Assembly: GCA_050118555.1 (NCBI GenBank)
Contig: JASFKQ010000018.1
Span: 1-29,950 of the forward strand
Length of the DNA: 29,950 nucleotides
Reading direction: 5' to 3'
Source: CALKKN01 sp050118555
GTDB lineage: Bacteria > Pseudomonadota > Gammaproteobacteria > Xanthomonadales > SZUA-36
Notes under the pieces: generated by a model
Seen by the model: only the letters and a program-made list of their open reading frames with translations
Databases searched by the model: none
Told to the model about the DNA's origin: nothing
Translations under genes and position numbers: made by a program
Shown: positions 7,211 to 15,373 of the stretch, one piece after another
Layout of the letters: each line of letters opens with the position of its first letter
Numbering within the stretch: position 1 is the stretch's first letter

Positions 7211-8155
7211 ATGGCGGCAACGCGCATTCAATTGGCTACCAGAATATTTCACAACAACGGGAATCTTCGGCTCTTCGTCGACCGCAGGCGACTCCAGTTG
7301 AATAAGGGGCCGGTATTTTGCCGACTTCTTGAAAAACAGCTCTATGACAGGCAAGGACCGGGGGGGCAACTCCGCAGGCCCGTTGATCTCGACATTGTGC
7401 TGTGCACCACGCACGCGGCGAAGCAGTACACGGAATCCATTCTGGAGTATCTCGGGATCGACGACTTTGTGGTTTTGGGCAGGGATCTTCAGCGGTGGAG
7501 ACATATTTACAAACTCAAACTCATCGTCGATTACATCAGAAATCATCCACAGCCGGGGCTCTTGCTCCACCTGGATGCTCCGGATGTGCTCGTCACTGGT
7601 GACCTCCAGCCTGTTGTCGACTGTTTCCTTTCGGATTTTGAATGTGACCTTCTGTTCGGCGCAGAGAAAAACAGTGCGCCGGGATCCAGAACCACACGCG
7701 ATATCACGGAATCCGAGGTGAAGTTTTTGTCCAGGATCGAAGAGTTTGAGAGAAGCAACTACCAGCCTCCTTTTCAGCACCTCAATGCGGGTTGCTTCAT
7801 TGGCAGGAAGGAATGCATATCGGATCTCTTCTCGGAAGCCCTGTCCACCAGAATGGATTTTCAACTCAGCAGCCGTTTACACCACGGAGACTACCTGTAC
7901 AACGATGATCAGCTGGTTCTTCGTGAACTCCACAGGAAACACCATCCACGAATACAAGTAGATCACACGAACAAGGTGTTCCAGAACCTGTATGCCACCA
8001 GGAGACGGGAAATCTCTACCGATGATATTTTGCCGGGCGGAGCCAGTACCGTGATGGCTTACCTCAGCCACTTCATGTTCCTTGCTTCGGCCACAGTCAA
8101 GCGACGGTTCAGAACCAGAAGACAGGGCTTCGCCAAGCAAACGAGCCGTCGTTGA
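7211..8155 (+). CDS. Lysyl hydroxylase 3/PLOD-like GT-A glycosyltransferase
   Basis: This is a 314-residue protein. Its landmarks match the sugar-transfer domain of animal PLOD/LH3 and procollagen galactosyltransferases: LHLDAPDVLV with D122 and D125 (a DxxD metal and UDP site), LNAGCFIG starting at residue 191, DDQLV at 232-236, and VDHTNKVFQNLY, which parallels the LDHKSRIFQNLN stretch of PLODs. The hydroxylase half of PLOD is absent. There is no signal peptide, and the C-terminus is basic. It probably uses a UDP-sugar and divalent metal; the acceptor is unknown. It lies 73 bases after the epimerase gene, presumably in one transcript. An in-frame stop at 7184 makes 7211 the only plausible upstream ATG, though no Shine-Dalgarno is visible. 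This is one of three transferases here that resemble eukaryotic protein O-glycosylation enzymes. Confidence 0.7.
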   Translation: MAATRIQLATRIFHNNGNLRLFVDRRRLQLNKGPVFCRLLEKQLYDRQGPGGQLRRPVDLDIVLCTTHAAKQYTESILEYLGIDDFVVLGRDLQRWRHIYKLKLIVDYIRNHPQPGLLLHLDAPDVLVTGDLQPVVDCFLSDFECDLLFGAEKNSAPGSRTTRDITESEVKFLSRIEEFERSNYQPPFQHLNAGCFIGRKECISDLFSEALSTRMDFQLSSRLHHGDYLYNDDQLVLRELHRKHHPRIQVDHTNKVFQNLYATRRREISTDDILPGGASTVMAYLSHFMFLASATVKRRFRTRRQGFAKQTSRR

Positions 8156-8319
8156 GTGCTGCCGTCAGAGCAATCAGGAAGAGCAATCAGGACGCCCACC
8201 TCTTAGCCGCTGAAGTTTATCGAACTGAGAACCAGGCTCTTCCTGGAAGCACTTCCGGGGGAATCCCGCCATGCGCTGGACAGCGGGTTAAGGTACTGAT
8301 GAGACGACGTGGGCAGTCT

Positions 8320-8383
8320 TCGACCCGAAGCGGGACCGTGGACCCGTGCTAGACTGTCCGACCGTTGTCGACCCAAAACGGAC
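8320..8383. repeat. Two imperfect direct repeats upstream of the 8410 gene
   Basis: The gene-free stretch 8156-8409 contains TCGACCCGAAGCGG (from 8320) and TCGACCCAAAACGG (from 8368), 48 bases apart and differing at two of 14 positions. The spacing and position just ahead of the 8410 gene would suit an operator, but no regulator is known. A separate short tandem of AGAGCAATCAGGA occurs near 8170-8197. No terminator with a T-run is seen after the gene ending at 8155. Confidence 0.3.
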
Positions 8384-8409
8384 GCTGATCCGATCGTCGT
8401 GGCCAGGAT

Positions 8410-8895
8410 ATGGATTCAACGAAACTGAACAGTTGGATGCAGGTCGCCGGCACATTTGCCGTCGTCGCCTCCCTGATATTCGTGGGCCTGGAAATGCGGC
8501 AGGCCCAGGAAATATCGATGTCGCAAACCTATCAATCCAGGACCAGTGCGGTCGCCGAATGGGATTCTGAATTTGCTTCAAATCCTGCCGCCTTGTCCGC
8601 CCAGAGGAAAGCTGCACGTGGCGACATGGATCAGGTTACCGATGCGGAATATGACGCGTATCTGTACACGGTGCTCGGCCTGTTCATGATGTTCGACAAC
8701 GCACATTATCAATACCAGCAGGGGTTCGTATCGCAGGAGTTCTGGGATTCGGCACTCGCAAGTCTGAAGTTTCAGATGAGCAACCCCCTTGCCAGGGCCA
8801 TCATTCTGGAAAGAGTCGAGCGTGGGGTTCGGCCGGATTTTCGGGACGTTGTACTCGGCATTGACGCAGAACTGGAGACAGCATCGGGCAAATGA
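8410..8895 (+). CDS. Small membrane-anchored protein of unknown function
   Basis: This 161-residue protein has an N-terminal hydrophobic helix at about residues 11-26 (QVAGTFAVVASLIFVGLEM) preceded by a short polar start, so it is probably a single-pass inner-membrane protein with most of the chain on one side. The rest is acidic and predicted helical, with several tyrosine and phenylalanine residues (YDAYLYTVLGLFMMFDNAHYQY is the most distinctive region, around 80-101). Proteins beginning with this type of helix followed by RQAQE are common, unnamed, in marine gammaproteobacteria. AGG five bases before the ATG supports the start. It lies 138 bases ahead of the ECF sigma gene on the same strand, but I see no functional link. 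Coding potential is good; the function is unknown. Confidence 0.7.
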   Translation: MDSTKLNSWMQVAGTFAVVASLIFVGLEMRQAQEISMSQTYQSRTSAVAEWDSEFASNPAALSAQRKAARGDMDQVTDAEYDAYLYTVLGLFMMFDNAHYQYQQGFVSQEFWDSALASLKFQMSNPLARAIILERVERGVRPDFRDVVLGIDAELETASGK

Positions 8896-9020
8896 GTGTC
8901 GGGATTTTGCCGTACCCGGCCCAGGGGTCGCCCCCCACCCCACATCCTCGCTCTAATCGGCAGATGGAATGGAGATTTGAAGTTCTGCTTCTCTCAGCCA
9001 ACAGATCTGTCCGTTTTTGC

Positions 9021-9026
9021 TACACT
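9021..9026 (+). promoter_or_regulatory. Candidate -10 element of the ECF sigma gene
   Basis: TACACT in an AT-rich pocket ends seven bases before the GTG start at 9034. If it is used, the transcript would begin at or next to the start codon and be leaderless. No good -35 is seen 16-18 bases upstream. The alternative is a later start codon inside the gene. Confidence 0.25.
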
Positions 9027-9033
9027 TTTTTGA

Positions 9034-9609
9034 GTGCGCCAAAAACAACAATCCGATGCGACTTCAGTCGGCGACACCTCCAAGCCGCTTGATTCGTTGA
9101 TCGAGAAGATCTACGCCGAGCTGCGCGAGGTGGCGCGATGGCACAAGAGAGGCGAGCGCGCGGGCCTGACGCTGCAGACGACTGCCCTGGTGCATGAAGC
9201 GTATTTGAGACTGGCGGAATCCGGTTCGGAGCTGTCCCTTAGAGACCGCCGGCATCTCAAGGCAGTGACGTCGCGCGTCATTCGGCATGTTCTGGTGGAT
9301 TACAGCCGCCGAAGTGCTGCGGCCAAGCGGGATCCCAACAGTGCGCATCCCGGGCTCATCGAGGAAACACTGATCGAGCCCATGCTGGACGTGAACGTCG
9401 TGGACCTTGACACCGCGCTGCATCGGCTCGCCCGACACTCGCCCCGCATGGAACGGGTCGTGGAGTGCCGGTTCTTCGGTGGACTCAGCGTCGAGGAAAC
9501 CGCCAAAGCACTGGACATGTCCGAGAGCACCGTGGCGCGTGACTGGCAAAAGGCCAGGGCTTACCTGCTGCACTATCTCGACGATCGCATAATCAGCCCG
9601 AAGGATTGA
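9034..9609 (+). CDS. ECF-family RNA polymerase sigma factor
   Basis: This 191-residue protein is of the sigma-70 ECF subgroup usually paired with Ser/Thr kinases (TIGR02999 style). Sigma region 2 lies at about residues 19-92, with the subgroup hallmark LTLQTTALVHEAYLRL near 47-62. Region 4 lies at about 128-185, ending in the helix-turn-helix VEETAKALDMSESTVARDW. It should direct RNA polymerase to a small set of promoters. The region before sigma 2 is shorter than usual for the group, about 26 residues. The start is GTG at 9034 with no Shine-Dalgarno, and the candidate -10 nearby would make a leaderless message. The kinase gene follows after nine bases, so the two are surely cotranscribed. 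No anti-sigma factor is adjacent; the kinase is the likely regulator. Confidence 0.9.
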   Translation: MRQKQQSDATSVGDTSKPLDSLIEKIYAELREVARWHKRGERAGLTLQTTALVHEAYLRLAESGSELSLRDRRHLKAVTSRVIRHVLVDYSRRSAAAKRDPNSAHPGLIEETLIEPMLDVNVVDLDTALHRLARHSPRMERVVECRFFGGLSVEETAKALDMSESTVARDWQKARAYLLHYLDDRIISPKD

Positions 9610-9618
9610 ATCGCGGGG

Positions 9619-12255
9619 ATGGATCCGAATATCCAAAGCCGCCTGGACGACCTGTTCGACGAGGCCCTGGCCATGGAACCCGACGCCTGGCCGTCATTCC
9701 TGAGCAGAGTCTCGTCCACGGAGCCGAACCTGGCCGAGGAACTGGCGGCACTTCTCGCCCGTGTAGAGCAGGCAAACGACTTCCTGGAACAGTCTGCCGC
9801 CGGGTTCAGAAACCGCTTGCTGGCCTCGGCTATGGCCCAGTACGAAGAATCCGGGGCATCTGCTCCTGAACATCTGGGTGAAATCCTGGGCGCTTATCGA
9901 ATCGAAGCCGAGATCGCGCGAGGATTGAGATCCGTGGTCTACGAGGCCAGCCGCGTGGACGAAGACTGGTCTCAGCGGGTTGCGATCAAGGTCCTGACGC
10001 GCGGCTTCGATTCGGACGACGTGTGGCGCCGCTTCCTGGCCGAGCGGCAGATACTCACCGTCTTGCGACACCCCCAAATCGCCACGCTGCTCGACGGCGG
10101 CGTGACGGCGGACGGGGCGCCATTCTTCGTGATGGAATTGATCGACGGCTTGCCGGTTACAGACTATTGCCGCAGGCGAGATCTTTCGCTGACGGAGCGT
10201 GTTCAACTGTGCCGCGATATCTGCAACGCTGTGGCGTTCGCGCATCGCCACCTGGTCGTCCACCGCGACCTCAAGCCATCCAACATCCTCGTCACGCAGT
10301 CCGGGGCGGTGAAACTCCTCGATTTCGGCATCGCCAAGATCCTCACTCCCGGAGAGGAGCTCGGTCTGGACCTGATGAAAACGGCGCAGACGATCGAGTT
10401 CACTCGGCCGATGACCCCCCGCTATGCCAGTCCCGAACAACTCGCAGGGGAACCCGTGACCTCCGCGACCGACGTTTACCAACTGGGGCTCGTGTTCACG
10501 GAAGTGCTGACCGGTATCGAGGATGCCCGGAACGCCCTTGGCATTGCAGCGGATGGCGAGCCGTCCTGTTCACCGAGCCAGATTGCTTCGCCGGCAGACG
10601 CAAGGCCACCCTACCGCCGGCGCCAACTGCGGGGCGACCTGGACGGCATCCTGTTGAAAGCCCTGGAGCCCTCTGCAGACGCCCGCTACGGCTCGGCCGC
10701 CGGACTCGAACTGGACCTGGACAACTACCTCGAATCCCGCCCCGTGCGAGCTCGCCAGGCAAAGCCGACTTACGTGCTGCGAAAGTTTATGCGGCGCCGG
10801 CCTGCGCTGGCAACGGGTCTGGGTCTGGGGCTGGCGGCCATGCTGGCCTTCGTGGTCACCCTCGCCGAGTTCAATCGGCAATTGAAGAATGAACGCGAGG
10901 CGGCCATGACGGCAGCGACCCGCGCGGAGGAGGTGAAAGACCTGCTGGTGGAATTCATTCAGTCGCCGGATCCGTTTGCCGGGGACGGCGTTGACGCTCG
11001 GGTCAGCGACGTCCTGGCCGGGTCGGAGGACGTCATCACCCGTCAGCTGTCCGGCCGGCCGAAGCTGCAGGTCGAGCTTTACACGATTCTCGCCGACGTT
11101 TACCAGAATCTCTCGTTCCACGAGCACGCAATCGATCTTCGGCAACGAGAACTGACGCTGCGAGACCGGTTGGGGCAGGACGGAACCATCGATATGCTCG
11201 AAGCCCGGCGCAAGCTCGCCCAGTCACGGATGGCTATGGGCAAAACGGAAACGGCCCTTGCCGAGTTCGAGTCCGTGCGAAGCACACTCGTCTCGGATTA
11301 TCCGGGCCGGTGGCAGGAGCGCGCCCAGGTCGAACTCGATATCGGCCAGTACCAGCGGGTCTACGGCAACGCCGAGGCGTCACTCGCTCACTTCGAAACG
11401 GGCATCGACCTGCTGAAGCAACACCGGGGCGAAGACATCCTGTTGGCAGAAGCACTCACGGAATACTCCATCGCGCTGGATGTCCTGCGACGCTATTCGC
11501 TGGCGGAAGACATTCTGGGCCAGGCTTTGGACATCTACGTCAATTCCTATGGTCCCGATCATCTGGCCACACTGGGCGTGCAATTGCGCGTCGCCGCCAA
11601 TCTGAGCAATCAAGGTCGCCCAAAGGAGAGTATCGCCATCTACGAGAAGCTCCTACCGGCTCTTGCCGACAAACTCGGACCAAAGCACGACACGGTGATG
11701 TCGACGCTCAACAACTATGGTTTCAGCCTCGACCAGGCCGGCAGGCTGGAAGACGCAACCCGGGTTTACGAAGATGTGCTCGAACGGCGGCGCGAAAAGT
11801 TCGGAAGCCAACACCGGGCCGTAGCGGACTCGCTCCAAAACCTCGGATCGCTCCTCAGGCGACTGGACCGGCAACAGCAGGCCATCGAATTACTCGAAGA
11901 GGCGGCCGCAATCTATGCCGAGGTCAACGAACCCGGGCAGCCCTTGACCGCCTATCCCCACGTGTCGCTGGCCATCATCTACTCCGAACTCGGCGACATC
12001 GACCAACAGGGGCAACATGCGCAAGCCGCGGTCGACCTGCTGGAACCCAATGTTCCGAAGAATCACCCCGCCCTGCTACGCAGCCAGTGCCTGCTGGGCC
12101 ACGCTCTCGCGCTTGAAGGACGGGCCGAAGAAGGCGTGCGCCTCATGCAATCCGCGCTGGCGGGCCTCGAGGCACACGCGAATCGATTTGGATCACATCT
12201 GAAGGCATGCAGAGAGAGTCTTTCAGATATCGAAGGTATCCCGCTGGACTCCTGA
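9619..12255 (+). CDS. Membrane Ser/Thr protein kinase with C-terminal TPR repeats
   Basis: This is an 878-residue protein. Residues 1-90 form the acidic helical leader usual in this family. The kinase domain spans about 92-375: VAIK lysine K124, HRDLKPSN at 215-222 with catalytic D217, DFG at 235-237 and the SPEQ activation-end motif. The glycine-rich loop is eroded: only G102 of the GxGxxG pattern remains (IARGLRSVVY). One transmembrane helix lies at about 397-417, so the kinase is cytosolic and the C-terminal half, rich in tetratricopeptide units (about 455-870), is probably periplasmic. It is likely to sense a periplasmic partner and to phosphorylate the sigma factor encoded immediately upstream or another target. 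A terminator sits 35 bases after its stop. Apart from the loop, the catalytic residues are intact. Confidence 0.92.
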   Translation: MDPNIQSRLDDLFDEALAMEPDAWPSFLSRVSSTEPNLAEELAALLARVEQANDFLEQSAAGFRNRLLASAMAQYEESGASAPEHLGEILGAYRIEAEIARGLRSVVYEASRVDEDWSQRVAIKVLTRGFDSDDVWRRFLAERQILTVLRHPQIATLLDGGVTADGAPFFVMELIDGLPVTDYCRRRDLSLTERVQLCRDICNAVAFAHRHLVVHRDLKPSNILVTQSGAVKLLDFGIAKILTPGEELGLDLMKTAQTIEFTRPMTPRYASPEQLAGEPVTSATDVYQLGLVFTEVLTGIEDARNALGIAADGEPSCSPSQIASPADARPPYRRRQLRGDLDGILLKALEPSADARYGSAAGLELDLDNYLESRPVRARQAKPTYVLRKFMRRRPALATGLGLGLAAMLAFVVTLAEFNRQLKNEREAAMTAATRAEEVKDLLVEFIQSPDPFAGDGVDARVSDVLAGSEDVITRQLSGRPKLQVELYTILADVYQNLSFHEHAIDLRQRELTLRDRLGQDGTIDMLEARRKLAQSRMAMGKTETALAEFESVRSTLVSDYPGRWQERAQVELDIGQYQRVYGNAEASLAHFETGIDLLKQHRGEDILLAEALTEYSIALDVLRRYSLAEDILGQALDIYVNSYGPDHLATLGVQLRVAANLSNQGRPKESIAIYEKLLPALADKLGPKHDTVMSTLNNYGFSLDQAGRLEDATRVYEDVLERRREKFGSQHRAVADSLQNLGSLLRRLDRQQQAIELLEEAAAIYAEVNEPGQPLTAYPHVSLAIIYSELGDIDQQGQHAQAAVDLLEPNVPKNHPALLRSQCLLGHALALEGRAEEGVRLMQSALAGLEAHANRFGSHLKACRESLSDIEGIPLDS

Positions 12256-12289
12256 AAAACCCCCAATCGACGCCCTGTCGATAACATGG

Positions 12290-12313
12290 ATGAGCGCTTT
12301 TCCGCTCATTTTT
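12290..12313 (+). terminator. Rho-independent terminator after the sigma/kinase operon
   Basis: ATGAGCG (12290-12296) and CGCTCAT (12303-12309) form a perfect seven-pair stem with loop CTTTTC, followed by five T residues (12309-12313) and a further T-rich run. It separates the sigma/kinase operon from the secreted-protein genes, which would then need their own promoter in 12314-12428. Confidence 0.65.
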
Positions 12314-12428
12314 CGCTTTTCATACTGAGAATCATTTTTATTTGTCGAATCCCACGTCGGAGTGACTTCCGTTCGGGATGCGGCGCTTTCAGTCGTCGAA
12401 GTCCGCGAAGACCCAGGGGGAGCCCTCC

Positions 12429-15371
12429 ATGAATTCAATTGTTTTGAACCGAACAGCCAGCCCCGGCAAGCACACGATCGGTTGGGTGTTGATATTGGCA
12501 ATCTGCCTCACTCCTGTGAAGCTCCTGGCCCAGGCCCAGACCATTGAAATTGACCTGGGTTACGACCCGACCGTGGCCCCGGATGGAAGCTATGTGGCGT
12601 ACCACTGCTCCTATTCCGGCAGTAACGTCCGGGAAATCTGCCTGTATGAGATCGCAACCGGGATCCGGTCGGATGTGACGTTCGACGCCACCGATGTCAC
12701 GGACATCGCCACCGAGCGGGTGGAACTGTCGAATGGCGCCAGCTATATCGCCTTCGAAGCCGAAGATCCGGGTTCGAGCGACCAGCAGGTGTACCTGTAC
12801 GACAGGGCCGCCGACAGCCTGGTGATGATCAGCAGGGGTCCCTCGGGCGCCCCCGCCAACGAGTTCGGCGCCAATGCACCCGCCATCACGCCCGATGGGC
12901 GCTACGTCGTGTTCCAGAGCGAGGCCTCCAACCTGGTTTCCGAGACCGTCCTCGCAGAACAGCAATTCCGCTATGACCGCCAGACGGGCACCCTCGAGGT
13001 CTCCAGTGCGACGACCACCTGGGACGGCCAGCCCGTACCGGACACCGGGCCCTACGTCTATTCCGACACCGACATTTCCGATTCCGGAAGCCGGGTGCTC
13101 TATCAAACCGAATGGCAACTGGTTCAGTACGACAACAACGACGACGTAGACGCCTTCGTCACGGACCTGCCAGGCGGCCTCGTGACCCGGGTCAGCGTCG
13201 ACAGTGCGGGTGACGAGTGCTACGTCACCGGTTTCGAGGACCGTCTCGCGCTGAGTGGCGACGGCGACTCCATCGCCATGATTGGCGAGGCTGTCAACCT
13301 CTCCAACTACGGTTATGGGCAGCCCTGCCTCGATGAGCAGAAATCGAACACTTCTTCCGACCAGGTGTTCCTGCGCGATCAGGCAGCCGGGATAACCTTC
13401 ATGGTCAGCGGCACGCCGACAGGCGAGGAGCCGTTAATACTCGATTCGAGCGGCTATCCCGATCCCCGATACAGCGAACCGGCTTCCGCCGACTTCGACG
13501 CGGAACTCATCGTCTCCCGCGACGGGCGTTTCATCGCCTATCAGCATTCCGGAGGAAACATCGTTGCCGGTGACGCCAATTATTCCCGGGACGATATCTT
13601 CGTCTATGACCGGCTTATCGATGCGAACACCATCCAATCCATTGACGAGAGCGGAAGCCAATGGCTCAACCAGGGGCCCGGGGCGCAATTCGGAATGAGC
13701 GATGACGGGCGGTTTCTCGCCTTCTCCTACTACGACTCCACTGCGGGGGCCAGCAAAGTCTACCTGAGGGACCGGGGAGACATATTCCCGCCAACGATCG
13801 GGCAGATAACAACTGATCCCATTGAACCAAAAGCCGGCGATTCTGTGTCCTTGTTCGCGAAGGTCAGTGACGCCTTCACCGGTCTGCAGCCGATCGATTC
13901 GGCCGAATTTCAGGTTAATGGTGGGGCTTGGCAGCCAATGGACGCCACAGACGGTGCGTTCGATTCCTCTACGGAAGATGTCCAGGCATCAATTGGAACA
14001 CTCTCCGGCACCGCCGAATTGTGCATCCGGGCCACGGACGCTCTGGGTTGGACCTCGGAGCCATCATGCATCTCCCTGGTTATTGGCGGCGGGCAACCCA
14101 GCGACCTGATGGCCAGGTGTTTCCACACGCCCATCTATGTCCCGACTTCAGGGGAAGTGGTCACTATCGAGGCTGAAGCGATCAATGAAGACGGCACCCC
14201 CGTTGAAGCGGACAGCATCGAGATTTATCTCGATCTGGACCGCGAAGCTCCTCAGCTGATAGAAACCCAGGCAAGCCGTGCAGCGCTTGAATACCCCCCT
14301 TCCTCCTCGTTCGCCTACTCGTGTCTCGTCAGGCGGGGAACCCAGGAATATTTTTCGGGCTGGATGCGGGTTGGTGTCGATGAGTCGGACATAGATTTTC
14401 CGGCCATTCCCGTGCGAATCGGTGGAAAGCTCGACGATCGTATTGACGTGGTCTTCTTTTTCGACGAGGACGAGTACGATTCCTTCGAAGACCCCGCCTT
14501 TATTGAGGACGTGGGTCTTCTGATCCAGGATGGCTATTTCACCATTCCCTGGTTTGTCAAATGGCAGAAGTTTTTCAATTTCTGGATTGCCAAGACACCT
14601 GCGAATACCGGACCGCAGCCAGACAGCGAGAGATGCCTCCGGGAGGCGCCCGACAAATTCAAGAAAAGGTACGGTTTTGCGGACGTGGCCGGAATTGTTC
14701 ACCGAAGCGATTGCCGGGACAACGCGGGGTCGCCCGGCACCTTTACTGTCGAAATGGAGCTTGACCGCCTTCAGACGGTTGCTCACGAGTCAGGGCACAG
14801 GCCATTTGGTTTGGCAGATGAATATTGTTGTGATGGTGGTTACTTTACGAAACAGTTATTCGGCCCACCATTTCCCAACATCTTCAAGGAAGAACCTGGG
14901 TGCAGGGCTGCCGCTATCGACGGCGGCTTCGACCCTGATAAATGCCGCTCGTTCACAGAAGACAGGCCGTTTCCGAGAAACAGAGACTGGTGGTTATTTG
15001 AACTGGATAAGCGCGTGGTACGGATTCGTGACCTCATGCAAGGCGGTGGGTGCGCCGGCGCGACTCCCGACACGCCGTGCGCTATTCAGTTACCAATAAT
15101 ATTGGGATCAGACCCGGATCCAAACGGCCTATATCCCTGTTCCAGGCCCATTGAAACCATTTACGTTGCAGACGTCGACAGTGACGGAGTCGACGCCTCC
15201 GACGCGGCTTGGGGCTGCCGAAGTACTGGATCAGCAACAGAGGCTGTATGGGAACCCAATACGTGGGATGACGGAACACCGCGGCCTTCCATTGACCGTC
15301 ACAAGATCGGTGACTCGGAACAAAGAAGGATGTTCTGGATGCTGAACGAATGCCTTGCGGGGAGGTGCTGA
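12429..15371 (+). CDS. Secreted PD40 beta-propeller protein with M64-like metallopeptidase motif
   Basis: This is a 980-residue protein. The start at 12429 has GGGGAG eight bases ahead; an in-frame ATG at 12378 would add 17 residues before the signal peptide. That signal peptide covers about residues 1-37, with cleavage after AQA. Residues about 40-455 hold PD40/TolB-type propeller blades (DGRYVVFQS, DGRFIAYQH, DGRFLAFSY). An Ig-like domain with paired cysteines follows at about 460-560. The C-terminal part contains HESGH at 786-790 followed by LADEY at 795-799, matching the HExxHxxxxLxDEY zinc site of peptidase family M64 (IgA peptidase type). Many cysteines fit an extracytoplasmic protein. 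It probably cleaves an extracellular or surface protein. The next gene starts three bases after the stop. The M64 assignment rests on the motif; upstream similarity is weak. Confidence 0.72.
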   Translation: MNSIVLNRTASPGKHTIGWVLILAICLTPVKLLAQAQTIEIDLGYDPTVAPDGSYVAYHCSYSGSNVREICLYEIATGIRSDVTFDATDVTDIATERVELSNGASYIAFEAEDPGSSDQQVYLYDRAADSLVMISRGPSGAPANEFGANAPAITPDGRYVVFQSEASNLVSETVLAEQQFRYDRQTGTLEVSSATTTWDGQPVPDTGPYVYSDTDISDSGSRVLYQTEWQLVQYDNNDDVDAFVTDLPGGLVTRVSVDSAGDECYVTGFEDRLALSGDGDSIAMIGEAVNLSNYGYGQPCLDEQKSNTSSDQVFLRDQAAGITFMVSGTPTGEEPLILDSSGYPDPRYSEPASADFDAELIVSRDGRFIAYQHSGGNIVAGDANYSRDDIFVYDRLIDANTIQSIDESGSQWLNQGPGAQFGMSDDGRFLAFSYYDSTAGASKVYLRDRGDIFPPTIGQITTDPIEPKAGDSVSLFAKVSDAFTGLQPIDSAEFQVNGGAWQPMDATDGAFDSSTEDVQASIGTLSGTAELCIRATDALGWTSEPSCISLVIGGGQPSDLMARCFHTPIYVPTSGEVVTIEAEAINEDGTPVEADSIEIYLDLDREAPQLIETQASRAALEYPPSSSFAYSCLVRRGTQEYFSGWMRVGVDESDIDFPAIPVRIGGKLDDRIDVVFFFDEDEYDSFEDPAFIEDVGLLIQDGYFTIPWFVKWQKFFNFWIAKTPANTGPQPDSERCLREAPDKFKKRYGFADVAGIVHRSDCRDNAGSPGTFTVEMELDRLQTVAHESGHRPFGLADEYCCDGGYFTKQLFGPPFPNIFKEEPGCRAAAIDGGFDPDKCRSFTEDRPFPRNRDWWLFELDKRVVRIRDLMQGGGCAGATPDTPCAIQLPIILGSDPDPNGLYPCSRPIETIYVADVDSDGVDASDAAWGCRSTGSATEAVWEPNTWDDGTPRPSIDRHKIGDSEQRRMFWMLNECLAGRC

Positions 15372-15373
15372 TT

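Noticed and set aside
8152..8352. A 66-codon open frame after the PLOD-like gene
   Set aside because: Starts with TTG overlapping the previous stop, no ribosome site, low-complexity composition and no recognisable features.
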